This document shows, piece after piece, positions 1 through 7,756 of a DNA stretch of 33,661 nucleotides. The position numbers and the translations under genes are program-made. The stretch is taken from positions 1 through 33,661 of the forward strand of contig NZ_JBNMNU010000024.1 of the NCBI RefSeq assembly GCF_051278035.1. The letters run 5' to 3'. Below the pieces are notes generated by a model that worked only from the letters and a program-made list of their open reading frames with translations, ran no database searches and had not been told where the DNA came from. The stretch comes from Clostridium_AD sp051278035. Lineage in GTDB: Bacteria > Bacillota > Clostridia > Clostridiales > Clostridiaceae. Within the stretch, counting starts at the first letter, position 1, and each line of letters starts with the position of its first letter.

Positions 1-452
1 ATAAATATAATGATCCTAACTGCGTTATAACTAAGGGGAAATACTTATTACATGCTCAAGTGGGAATTGATTCTGATATGGGAATAAGCCCAGGATGTAG
101 AATCCCAATTGGAGATGAACCTGAACTTTTACAGCACATAGTCGAGGCAGCTAAATTCCATAAGTTCTTTCCTTCAGGAATAGGCGATATATTTAATTTT
201 GATAGCACTGTAAAAGGTAATCCAGCATATGTGTTAGATATAATTAAAGGTGCTTTTAAGCAAAAAATGAGATATTTTTCAGCCTATTCTACTGATTGTG
301 ACGTAATAAGAATTACGGGGTATCTTGTTAAAAGATCAGAGATGGAAAAATTACAAAAGGGGAAACAGGTGCTTCAGGATACAGTAGCACTAGGACTTGG
401 AGCAGCTCTAAACCAAAGAGTACTAGACAGAAAGATAAGAAAAAATGATTAA
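1..452 (+). CDS. yjjI: YjjI-family glycyl radical enzyme, C-terminal part (5' end outside window)
   Basis: The frame is open from the first bases of the window to TAA at 450-452, so only about the last 149 codons are present. The C-terminus carries a glycyl-radical signature, R-I-T-G-Y (codons 309-323), where the Gly encoded at 318-320 would hold the radical. This resembles the pyruvate formate-lyase superfamily, and the sequence around it (GYLVKRSEMEKL) fits the YjjI subgroup. The substrate of YjjI proteins is not established. The assignment is strengthened by the next gene, a YjjW-type activase whose ATG overlaps this stop by 8 bp, so the two are co-translated. Catalytic Cys residues would lie upstream of the window and cannot be checked. 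Oxygen sensitivity of the radical implies an anaerobic host. Confidence 0.85.
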   Translation, partial: KYNDPNCVITKGKYLLHAQVGIDSDMGISPGCRIPIGDEPELLQHIVEAAKFHKFFPSGIGDIFNFDSTVKGNPAYVLDIIKGAFKQKMRYFSAYSTDCDVIRITGYLVKRSEMEKLQKGKQVLQDTVALGLGAALNQRVLDRKIRKND

Positions 453-1281
453 GGGACTAGTAAACCGAATTATACCTTTTAGCTCTGTGGACGGGCCAGG
501 AAATAGAACAGCTATATTTTTGCAAGGGTGTAATTTTAACTGCTCTTATTGCCACAACCCAGAGACTATAAATGTATGTAATAGTTGCGGTGAGTGTTTA
601 AGTGCTTGCCATTATAATGCTCTTCAAATTAAAGCTAATAATGTTGTGTGGAACCCCAAGGCCTGTAGCACGTGTGATGAATGTTTAAAGCTTTGCAAAA
701 GAAACAGTTCTCCTAAAGCACTTAATATGACTGTAGACGAAGTTATCGGGGAAATAAATAAGAATAAATCTTTCATATCTGGAATTACAGTTTCAGGTGG
801 GGAGTGCACCCTACAAAGTGAGTTTTTAACAGATTTATTTAGAGAAGTTAAAAAGATGAATTTAACATGTTTTGTAGATACCAATGGGTCAGTGCCCTTA
901 TGGGAACATAAGGAGCTAGTTTACGTTATGGATATGGCAATGGTAGATATAAAATCCTATGATAACGAGGAGCACAAGCAACTAACAGGCATGGGAAATA
1001 CTACGGTTATAGAAAATGTTAAATATTTAGCTAAGTTAAATAAAATCTATGAAATTAGAACTGTTATTGTACCAGAAGTTTTAGATAACTATAATAATGT
1101 AGATGAAATTAGTAGACTTATCGCTATTTTAAATCCTAATATAAGATATAAACTTATAAAATATAGGCAGGTTGGTGTACGAACTGATAAAATAAATAGT
1201 TATACGCCTAATGATGAGACTATGAAGAAACTGGCGAAGATAGCGGAGAATAATGGTTGCAGAAATGTAGTTATAGTATGA
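445..1281 (+). CDS. yjjW: YjjW-family glycyl radical enzyme activase (radical SAM)
   Basis: A 278-residue radical SAM enzyme that would place the radical on the Gly of the preceding YjjI protein by reductive cleavage of S-adenosylmethionine. The N-terminus has the SAM-cluster motif C29-x3-C33-x2-C36 (CNFNCSYC). It is followed by a ferredoxin-like insert with two Cys groups (C45/C48/C51/C55 and a second CxxCxxCxxxC near residues 74-84), predicted to bind two further [4Fe-4S] clusters, as in other glycyl-radical activases. A GGE-type motif (VSGGECTLQ) lies near residue 119. The start overlaps the stop of the upstream gene by 8 bp. A strong hairpin terminator follows directly, so this is the last gene of the unit. 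Confidence 0.9.
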   Translation: MIKGLVNRIIPFSSVDGPGNRTAIFLQGCNFNCSYCHNPETINVCNSCGECLSACHYNALQIKANNVVWNPKACSTCDECLKLCKRNSSPKALNMTVDEVIGEINKNKSFISGITVSGGECTLQSEFLTDLFREVKKMNLTCFVDTNGSVPLWEHKELVYVMDMAMVDIKSYDNEEHKQLTGMGNTTVIENVKYLAKLNKIYEIRTVIVPEVLDNYNNVDEISRLIAILNPNIRYKLIKYRQVGVRTDKINSYTPNDETMKKLAKIAENNGCRNVVIV

Positions 1282-1292
1282 TTATATTCACT

Positions 1293-1319
1293 AAAAACCT
1301 CACAAAATGTGAGGTTTTT
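1293..1319 (+). terminator. Intrinsic terminator after yjjW
   Basis: A perfect 12-bp inverted repeat (AAAAACCTCACA / TGTGAGGTTTTT) with a 3-nt loop lies 11 bp after the yjjW stop and ends in a T run. The A run at the 5' side makes it usable on either strand. Confidence 0.9.
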
Positions 1320-1594
1320 ACTTTATGGATTTCATTTAAATTATATGATAATATAGTTATAATATGTTATTTAAAAAAATGTAATTTATTTAAAGATAAC
1401 TGGGAATACTATAACTTCAGCAAAGCATATACTTACTTTGTGGTTTGATTTATTAATATAGGGGATGAAAAGTATATGGATTATTGTACAATGCATAATA
1501 CTGTTGCATTCCTACACATTTAATTTTTAAAGCTATAAAGGAATAATAAAAGAGATTTAATGAAATAAAATTATAAAGAAAGAAGGGGTTTTTA
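1320..1594. other. Intergenic region upstream of pepF, no gene seen
   Basis: About 275 A+T-rich bases. No convincing gene: short open frames here lack ribosome binding sites and homology cues. A small inverted repeat (AATGCA around 1493 and TGCATT around 1505) could mark an operator or promoter region. I could not assign a -35/-10 pair with confidence. The pepF ribosome binding site (AGAAGGGG, 1581-1588) is at its right end. Confidence 0.5.
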
Positions 1595-3394
1595 GTGAGT
1601 GAAGTTAAAAAACTTAAGACTAGAGATGAGATAGATAGTACGTTTAAGTGGAAAGTTGATAAGATGTATACAAATTCTGAAGCATGGGAAGAGGATTTGA
1701 AAATATTAAAACTCAAAGTACCAAAAATGAAAAGTTTTTCAGGGAAACTTGGAAAGGCTGAAGAATTATTATCTTTTTTAGAAAGCAATGTAGAAATTGA
1801 AAGACTTCTAGATAAACTACTTGTATATGCACATTTAAGATCAGATGAGGATACAGCTAAGGCAGAGTTCCAAGTTCTTAAAAATAAGATTGATTCTTAC
1901 GGCGCAGAGGTTTCCAGTGTCACGGCATTTTTCGTTCCTGAACTATTATCATTAAAAGATGGAGCTATCGATGATGCAATTTGTAAACTTCCAGAACTTA
2001 AACTATATGAATTTTATCTGAAGGATATTTTAGATCAAAAGCCTCATATTTTAAGTTCAGAGGGAGAAAAACTTATGGCCTCTGTTAGCGATTGTTTAAA
2101 TGCACCAGGAAATATATTTGGAATGCTTACAAATGCAGATATGACATTTACAAGTATAAAGGATGAAAGTGGTAATGAGATTGAATTAACAGAAGGGAAT
2201 TATAGCAGTTTTATAAAATCAAAGGATAGAAGAATAAGAAAAGAGGCCTTTGAAGCATTATTTAAGACTTATAATGGGTTTAGAAATACTTTAACAACTT
2301 CCTTAACATCTTCAATTAAGAATTTTATATTTAATGCAAAAACAAGAAATTATTCCTCGGCATTAGAAAGCTCACTTAAACCCAATAATATTCCATTAGA
2401 GGTATATAGTAATGTTGTTAATACGATAAATAACAATTTATCTTCGCTTCATAAATATGTAAGCCTTAAGAAGAAACTGCTAGGCCTTGATGAAATTCAT
2501 ATGTATGATTTATACGTGCCAATGGTGGATGCTGGGGAAGATCATATTGAGTATGCGGATGGTGTTAAAATTGTGTTAGATGGTATAAAACCACTAGGTA
2601 AAGAATATTTAGATATATTTAAAGAAGGAATTAGTGAGGGGTGGGTAGACGTATTTGAGAATAGGGGCAAACGAACAGGGGCTTATTCCTGGGGATGTTA
2701 TGATAGCATGCCATATGTACTCCTAAATTATAATTATAAGTTGAATGATGTATCTACTCTTGCTCATGAAATGGGGCATTCCATTCATTCTTATTATTCA
2801 AAGAAGAATCAACCATATATATATTCGCATTATGAACTATTTTGTGCAGAAGTAGCATCCATAACTAATGAATGTTTATTAATAGATTATTTAATTAAAA
2901 ATGAGACAGATAAGAAGAAAAGGTTGTTCTTAATAAACCAGCAATTAGAGGGGATAAGGACTACGGTGTTTAGACAATGTATGTTTGCAGAGTTTGAAAA
3001 AGTAACTCATGAAAATATAGAAGAGGGTAATCCATTGTCACCAGAGGATTTATGTAGAATATATCATGATTTAAATGTGAAGTATTTTGGACCTCAAATG
3101 GTGGTAGATGAGGGTATAGATATGGAATGGTCTAGGATACCTCATTTTTATAATGATTTTTATGTGTATCAATATACTACAGGTTTTGCAGCAGCTAATT
3201 CTTTCAGTAAGATGATAACTAACGAGGGCGAAAGTGCTGTAGAAAGATATAAGGGATTCCTAAAAAGTGGTGGAAGTGACTATCCAATAAATTTACTTAA
3301 AAAGGCAGGGGTAGATATGTCAACTCCGAAACCTTTGGAGGATACTATAAGAAGATTTGACGAGCTTTTGGAAATGCTCGAAAAAGAGATATAG
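1595..3394 (+). CDS. pepF: Oligoendopeptidase F (M3 family zinc metallopeptidase)
   Basis: A 599-residue cytosolic zinc endopeptidase that cuts short peptides; family members are typically about 600 residues, so it is full length. The metal site H391-E-M-G-H395 is intact, and E419 in the following helix (CAEVAS) is the likely third ligand. The C-terminal part has the conserved Tyr-rich stretch (FYVYQYTTGFAAA) typical of PepF. GTG at 1595 is the likely start because AGAAGGGG lies 6-13 bases upstream and no better in-frame ATG is present nearby. It stands alone: a terminator lies upstream and a structured repeat downstream. Role: intracellular peptide turnover, inferred from the family. No lesions were seen. 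Confidence 0.95.
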   Translation: MSEVKKLKTRDEIDSTFKWKVDKMYTNSEAWEEDLKILKLKVPKMKSFSGKLGKAEELLSFLESNVEIERLLDKLLVYAHLRSDEDTAKAEFQVLKNKIDSYGAEVSSVTAFFVPELLSLKDGAIDDAICKLPELKLYEFYLKDILDQKPHILSSEGEKLMASVSDCLNAPGNIFGMLTNADMTFTSIKDESGNEIELTEGNYSSFIKSKDRRIRKEAFEALFKTYNGFRNTLTTSLTSSIKNFIFNAKTRNYSSALESSLKPNNIPLEVYSNVVNTINNNLSSLHKYVSLKKKLLGLDEIHMYDLYVPMVDAGEDHIEYADGVKIVLDGIKPLGKEYLDIFKEGISEGWVDVFENRGKRTGAYSWGCYDSMPYVLLNYNYKLNDVSTLAHEMGHSIHSYYSKKNQPYIYSHYELFCAEVASITNECLLIDYLIKNETDKKKRLFLINQQLEGIRTTVFRQCMFAEFEKVTHENIEEGNPLSPEDLCRIYHDLNVKYFGPQMVVDEGIDMEWSRIPHFYNDFYVYQYTTGFAAANSFSKMITNEGESAVERYKGFLKSGGSDYPINLLKKAGVDMSTPKPLEDTIRRFDELLEMLEKEI

Positions 3395-3408
3395 GAAGGT
3401 ATGAAATA

Positions 3409-3501
3409 TCTCCTGCGTGCCTTGCAATAAGGGATTTAAACGTGAAATTGCATTAAGAAATTCAATGTTTCTGCGCCTCTTATTGCAAGCCACTTCGGAG
3501 A
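3409..3501. repeat. About 93-nt imperfect inverted repeat after pepF
   Basis: The left arm 3409-3433 and right arm 3476-3501 pair over most of their length: TCTCC, then GTG, then an 11-bp perfect core CTTGCAATAAG, then GG, with three small mismatched patches. The 42-nt interior has weaker further complementarity (AAAC..TGAA near 3438-3446 against TTCA..GTTT near 3462-3470), so the whole could fold as one long hairpin. It begins 14 bp after the pepF stop. It lacks a T tract, so it does not look like an ordinary terminator. It could be a MITE-like element, a repeat-family member or a structured RNA. I cannot choose between them from one copy. Confidence 0.6.
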
Positions 3502-3707
3502 AAATTGATACTTGATATTTAGATGTTATTTTAAGCAGATGTCTCACACTAACAGAGTCAATGAATTCAAAAAGAGATACGTTACATCCTAAGAATAAAA
3601 TGTGGCGATTTCGAAAGTTGGTATTCTGTGGGATATGCGCATTTATCCTGAATACTATGTACTATGTAACAAAGGTATAAAATAAAACAAAAATAAATGA
3701 TTAATAT
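3502..3707. other. Intergenic stretch between repeat and IS, no gene seen
   Basis: About 206 bases without a supported gene. It contains a weak hairpin (GTATTC ... GGATA ... TATCC ... GAATAC, about 3620-3654) and no recognisable promoter. It may be remnant DNA near the IS insertion point. Confidence 0.4.
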
Positions 3708-3734
3708 AAAACACAGGTGGAAATTTTCGAGGCC

Positions 3735-3760
3735 ACTGAAAAAAGCACTCTTTTTTCAGT
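3735..3760. terminator. Hairpin just inside the left IS end
   Basis: A perfect 11-bp stem (ACTGAAAAAAG / CTTTTTTCAGT) with a 4-nt loop; its 5' arm shares bases with the terminal inverted repeat. It has the form of a bidirectional terminator and may block outside transcription from reading into the element. That role is inferred. Confidence 0.6.
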
Positions 3761-3809
3761 AAAGTTTTTAAGCTTTAACAGAAAAAGCATGAAATATCCA
3801 TATTTTTAT

Positions 3810-3852
3810 AATTAAGTTAAAAAAGCACTATTTAATGCTTTTTAACTTAATT
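3810..3852 (-). terminator. Terminator of the IS transposase
   Basis: A long A/T-rich inverted repeat (AATTAAGTTAAAAA-AGCA / TGCT-TTTTAACTTAATT, one unpaired A) overlaps the last codons of the transposase. On the minus strand the 3' arm begins with a T run. Probable intrinsic terminator. Confidence 0.6.
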
Positions 3853-5288
3853 ATTCTCTTTAGATTAACTGTGAAGATTGATAACGCACCTTGCATTTGC
3901 ATGCCAATTAAGCCTGACGATATTGCTACATCATAGCCATGCTGGTGCTTAAGTTCACTGTTTTTAGCCTCTATCATATAACGTTGCCTAGCACGTGTTT
4001 TAAAATATTCACTTTTTTCGAACTCTATTTGATCTTCGTGAGTATTTGACTTTATTACAACTGAATAAGTCTTAGATTTAGCACCTTCTTTATAGCACCC
4101 ATTTTTATGGGCACAAATTTTACACTTCTCTACATTAAAATAGTAAGTAAGCACTCAATTTCTACCAACATTCTTCTTTCCTTGTTTTGCTTTTTTAATA
4201 GCCATATGTCCTGCCGAACATACAAATAAGCCAGCATCTTTATTAAATTCAAATTCGTCTTCTTTTTTTCGTGTTCCTTGTGAAATTATAGGATTTAGTC
4301 TTGAAATTAATGCAATTTTATTTTCTTTCGTATATTCTATATTTTTCTTTCCAGAATAAGCTGCAGCTCCAATAACTTCGTTAACTCCAACACCAGCTTC
4401 ACGGCTTTTTTCTATTAAGGTTATTAGTTCCTTTCCATCACTTTTTTCGCCAGTTGTAATAACAGCTGCGGTAATTAAACGTTCTTCACTCATAGCAAGG
4501 TGTGATTTATATCCAAAAAAAGAACTATCCTCAGTTTTATGCCCTACTTTAGCATCCTCATCTTTTGATAGTTTTAGATTTTCTAAGTCATCATTAAAAG
4601 CTTCAGTTAAGTAGTTTAATTTAATTTTAACAGCTGGATTTGCTACAATTTCTGGCTTCTTGTTTATGCTATCAATTAATAGTTCGCAGTACTCAAGAAT
4701 ATCTTCAAGTACTCCAGTTGTAACTTTATTAGGTAAATCTTCTTTTATCTCAGGATTTACCCCGTACAATGTTTTTCTTAAGTTTTTTGCACGTTCCAAT
4801 AATTCTTCTCTCGCTGATTTTTGGTTATAACGTGACTTAGTATGTGTCGCATCAACTATTATTGCTTTACTTTTTAAAACTCCCTCTTTTATAGCAAGTT
4901 CTACAGTTTTATTTATTAATAAATCCAATAAGTTCATGTCTTTAATACGAAGCTTTCTAAATTTAGTTAATGTACTTGAGTTTATTAAATTTGTTTCTTC
5001 TGGGGCTAAATTTAGAAAATATTTAAAGGACATGTCATAAAGGGCCCTTTCAACAACATCTTCATCCGACAATTCATAGATTACTTTCAAAAGTAAATAT
5101 TTAAATAGCATTATAGGATTAATAGTACCTCTACCCATTGATAAACTATAGTTAACCATTAATTCATCATATACAAATGAAAAGTCAACAAGGTCATTAA
5201 TTTGCTTTAAAATATTATTTTTTGGTATAATTAACGAATATAAGTTATGATATGTATTTATTTCTATCTCCAACTGTCCTTTTAGCAT
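3828..5288 (-). pseudogene. IS1182-family transposase interrupted by an in-frame TGA
   Basis: The reading frame runs from ATG at 5288 (AAGGAG upstream on the minus strand) for 377 codons to TGA at 4155-4157. It continues in the same frame for another 108 codons to the true stop at 3828-3830, for about 486 residues in all, the normal family length. The N-terminal part matches the IS1182/DUF772 region (NPIMLFKYLLLK...YDMSFKYFLNL), and the middle has the first catalytic Asp context (IIVDATHTKS). After the stop comes the Cys-rich end (CKICAHKNGC) and the SELKHQHGYD motif, still well conserved. The segment VIGAAAYSG has Ala (codon 4365-4367) where, as I recall the family, the second catalytic Asp sits. 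With both changes the product is very likely inactive. Confidence 0.85.
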
Positions 5289-5539
5289 AATAGTTTAGCT
5301 CCTTTTGTTTTACTCTACTATACTTATTCGACATATCCTTCAAAATTCATTTTTGCTTTTTAGTCATTTATACAAAAAAAATTGCCATAATTAATTTGAT
5401 GACGATTTTTTATATAGTTTTTCAGTGGCCTCAAATTTTCACCTGTGTTTTTGCATATTATTATATAAATTATCCGTTAGGTATTCATTTAAAAGTGTAA
5501 CATGTAAAAATATAATAATTTACATAATTATGATTTACT

Positions 5540-5568
5540 TTAACAATGTTAAAGGTTATACTTAATAT
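5540..5568 (+). promoter_or_regulatory. Probable sigmaA promoter of the DUF2089 cluster
   Basis: TTAACA at 5540-5545 and TAATAT at 5563-5568 are separated by 17 bp. It lies about 55 bp before the first start codon, just outside the IS. TTAACAAT also forms an inverted repeat with ATTGTTAA about 20 bp downstream, a possible operator. Confidence 0.5.
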
Positions 5569-5621
5569 TGTTAATAAATATATTAAATAAAATACAAATA
5601 AAGTTGTGGAGTGATGTTAAA

Positions 5622-5930
5622 ATGCCAATAAATGTAGTACCAGATTGGTTAGCGACTTTGGAGGATGAAGATATAAGTTTTATTAAAAAGTTTATAATGT
5701 CTTCAGGGTCATTAAAAGAGATTGCAGGTATTTATGGGGTTACTTATCCTACGGTAAGACTTAGATTAGATAGAGTAATTCAAAAAATACAAATATCAGA
5801 GGATATTACAAATGAGCCTTATGTTTCGCTAATAAAGAAATTGGCACTAAATGAAAAATTGGATTTTGATACTGCTAAAATATTAATTTCAGAATATAAA
5901 AAAACAAAAGGAGGGATTGATTTAAAATGA
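5622..5930 (+). CDS. DUF2089 family protein with HTH region
   Basis: A 102-residue cytosolic protein. The sequence MPINVVPDWLATLEDEDISFIKKF followed by a helix-turn-helix-like segment (SLKEIAGIYGVTYPTVRLRLDRVI, about residues 28-51) fits DUF2089. These are small proteins often next to membrane proteins and thought to be DNA-binding. I chose ATG 5622 because GGAG (5608-5611) is well spaced before it and the family begins with this Met; an earlier in-frame ATG at 5568 has no ribosome binding site. The stop overlaps the next gene's start (ATGA), so the two are translationally coupled. A role as regulator of its neighbours is inferred only. Confidence 0.8.
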   Translation: MPINVVPDWLATLEDEDISFIKKFIMSSGSLKEIAGIYGVTYPTVRLRLDRVIQKIQISEDITNEPYVSLIKKLALNEKLDFDTAKILISEYKKTKGGIDLK

Positions 5931-6247
5931 CGAAGTTATTATTCTTTATTTTAATATGTATATTGTTTTTGGTAGGTACTGTTATTCTGCAAATATTCTT
6001 GTCAAAAAAAGAGAATAAGTGGCTTGGTTTAATATTGCCTATAATTAGTTTTTTATTTTCTATTGTGATATTATTAATTACGCCAGTGATGGGTGATTTA
6101 TCAGTTGTTGAAAGAATAGTGCAATTTCTTGTGCTATTGTTTGTAAGTAATATTTCAACAATTATTTTACTTGTTATATACTTTGCTTGTCGTGAAAAAT
6201 TTAAAAAGAAAAAAGAAATAGATAAAATGAATATTCAAGATCTATAA
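5927..6247 (+). CDS. Small membrane protein, about three TM helices
   Basis: A 106-residue hydrophobic protein with predicted membrane spans at about residues 3-24, 32-53 and 63-88, then a Lys-rich cytosolic tail (CREKFKKKKEIDK). It overlaps the DUF2089 gene by 4 bp (ATGA). No family is recognised by eye. The arrangement HTH protein plus small multi-span protein resembles two-gene units in which the HTH protein regulates or pairs with the membrane protein, but the function is unknown. A weak hairpin without a T run (ATTTCTTT ... AAAGAAAT, about 6250-6272) follows. Confidence 0.75.
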   Translation: MTKLLFFILICILFLVGTVILQIFLSKKENKWLGLILPIISFLFSIVILLITPVMGDLSVVERIVQFLVLLFVSNISTIILLVIYFACREKFKKKKEIDKMNIQDL

Positions 6248-6316
6248 TGATTTCTTTATATACGAAAGAAATACACACAGAAAAAATACTTGGTTTTGAG
6301 TTAGGGGGAATTTAGA

Positions 6317-6640
6317 ATGAAGGGAAACAAGACTATTCATTGTGAAAAGTGTTGTGGAGAAATTACTGATATTGATGATTTAGTTGTAACAAATAATTTT
6401 TTATCAATATCTCCATATCATGAAGAATGCTTTGTAAATGAGATAAAGGGGTTATCTTCAATATTTGTAGGGAACACACCAATAAATGGAACTATGGGCA
6501 ATGTAAGTACAATACTAGCAGTAATAGTTGGTGTTATTGTATTATTTATTCAAGAACTTCGGTATATATCAGTTTTATCATTGCTGGCTTTATGTATAAG
6601 AGTCTACTCGTGGTTTCAATATGAGCGTCATTTATATTAA
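6317..6640 (+). CDS. Cys-rich N-terminus plus two TM helices, unknown function
   Basis: A 107-residue protein with ribosome binding site AGGGGGAA just before ATG 6317. Residues 9-38 contain C-x2-CC and a later HEEC, a possible zinc-binding knuckle (IHCEKCCGEI ... YHEECF). Residues about 63-100 hold two hydrophobic segments (TILAVIVGVIVLFI and LSLLALCIRVYSW). A metal-binding head on a membrane anchor is a reasonable reading. It is probably in the same transcription unit as the two preceding genes (69-bp gap, no clear terminator). No family is recognised. Confidence 0.7.
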   Translation: MKGNKTIHCEKCCGEITDIDDLVVTNNFLSISPYHEECFVNEIKGLSSIFVGNTPINGTMGNVSTILAVIVGVIVLFIQELRYISVLSLLALCIRVYSWFQYERHLY

Positions 6641-6805
6641 TAGCCTATTTAGTAAAAACAACAATAAACCTCAATGCAGAAACTTCGAAATCATGGTAAT
6701 ATATATTATCAAGCATTAGTCAATAATAATCATTATAAAGAAACTAAATGTAAATTAATTGAATTTGAATAAAATACAGTATATGAATTATAGGGAGGAA
6801 TTAAA

Positions 6806-7558
6806 ATGAGATTATTACTTACAAACGACGATGGTATAAATGCAAAAGGTATATATGCACTAGCAAAAGAGCTTGAAAAAAATCATGAAGTTATTATCGT
6901 AGCACCAGATAGTGAAAGAAGTGCCTGTGGACATTCAATAACGCTTGCAAGGCCACTTATTGTGAGAGAAGTTATGCTGGAGGGGTTAAAATTAAAATCC
7001 TATAGCGTCGATGGAACACCTGCGGATTGTGTGAAAATAGCAATAAATGAACTTATTGATGGTGAAATAGATATGGTAGTATCAGGAATAAATAAAGGAT
7101 TAAATTTAGGCACAGATGTTTTATACTCTGGCACAGTTTCTGCGGCTATTGAAGCAGCTATTTATAAAACACCTTCCATGGCGATGTCTATGGCTGTTAA
7201 GGGGAATGTTGAAAATTACGAAATGGCAGCAAGATATGCTGGAGAAATATTGCTTACAGCTAAAAAGAATAATATTAAGGATGATATAGTATTAAACGTA
7301 AATGTTCCATTACTAAACGAAAATGAAATAAAAGGAATAAAAGTATGTAAGATTGGAAGTAGGTTGTATGACAATTGTTATATAAAAACTACTTTAGAAA
7401 ACAATGATACTCAGTATCAAATTAATGGTGAACTAAAAGATATTCATGATGAATGTTCCGATACATTATATTTTAAAGAAGGGTACGTTACTGTAACGCC
7501 ACTTCATTATGATTTAACTAATTTTAAAATATTAAAGGATGTTAGTGAATGGTTCTAA
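6806..7558 (+). CDS. surE: 5'/3'-nucleotidase SurE
   Basis: A 250-residue metal-dependent phosphatase that removes 5' or 3' phosphate from nucleoside monophosphates; in other bacteria it supports stationary-phase survival and nucleotide salvage. The metal site is complete: N7-D8-D9-G10 at the N-terminus, S39 in APDSERSACGHS, and N96 in VSGINKGLN. Length is normal. AGGGAGGA sits just before ATG 6806. It appears monocistronic, with 165 bp of non-coding sequence upstream and a strong bidirectional terminator downstream shared with the convergent DUF3231 gene. Confidence 0.96.
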   Translation: MRLLLTNDDGINAKGIYALAKELEKNHEVIIVAPDSERSACGHSITLARPLIVREVMLEGLKLKSYSVDGTPADCVKIAINELIDGEIDMVVSGINKGLNLGTDVLYSGTVSAAIEAAIYKTPSMAMSMAVKGNVENYEMAARYAGEILLTAKKNNIKDDIVLNVNVPLLNENEIKGIKVCKIGSRLYDNCYIKTTLENNDTQYQINGELKDIHDECSDTLYFKEGYVTVTPLHYDLTNFKILKDVSEWF

Positions 7559-7620
7559 GCATTGCGTATTAAAATATATAAATCAAAATCAATGCACAAA
7601 AATATTTTGTTTGATTCAAA

Positions 7621-7658
7621 ACTAATAAAACAGAGCTAATTGGCTTTGTTTTATTAGT
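7621..7658. terminator. Bidirectional terminator between surE and the DUF3231 gene
   Basis: A 16-bp inverted repeat (ACTAATAAAACAGAGC / GCTTTGTTTTATTAGT) with one G-T wobble and a 6-nt loop. It lies between convergent genes, with A/T runs on both arms. Confidence 0.85.
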
Positions 7659-7756
7659 TCTCAAATTAATTATTTTTTTAAAAAGTAATGAGAACCGGTC
7701 ATTTTCGTATAGAAATACTAATATTTAGTTTTTTATTTTGTAAGGTGATTTCTATC

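Larger units (their letters stand above)
3708..5451 (-). mobile_element. IS1182-family insertion sequence, about 1.74 kb, decayed
   Basis: The ends are near-identical inverted repeats of about 34-36 bp. The left end (from 3708) reads AAAACACAGGTGG and continues to GAGGCCACTGAAAAA (ending about 3743). The right end (about 5418-5451) is its inverse with one mismatch and a 2-nt gap. Between them lies one minus-strand transposase gene with an in-frame stop. Size and single-gene layout match IS1182-family elements. Comparing the flanks TTAATAT (left) and TTGCATATTA (right), I could not identify a clear target-site duplication, so the exact outer bases are uncertain by one or two A/T positions. It sits between pepF and the DUF2089 cluster and interrupts no visible gene. 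Confidence 0.88.

Noticed and set aside
1257..1448. Short plus-strand frame across the yjjW terminator
   Set aside because: It runs through a strong terminator, overlaps the yjjW end and lacks an RBS.
3320..3547. Minus-strand open frame over the pepF end and the repeat
   Set aside because: It overlaps pepF and the inverted repeat, has no RBS, and its translation shows no domain features.
3701..5460. Target-site duplication flanking the IS
   Set aside because: The flanking bases (TTAATAT on the left, TTGCATATTA on the right) share only A/T-rich similarity; no clear direct repeat could be shown.
6641..6805. Possible small gene before surE
   Set aside because: Short frames here lack a start with a ribosome binding site and do not show coding-like composition; left as intergenic.
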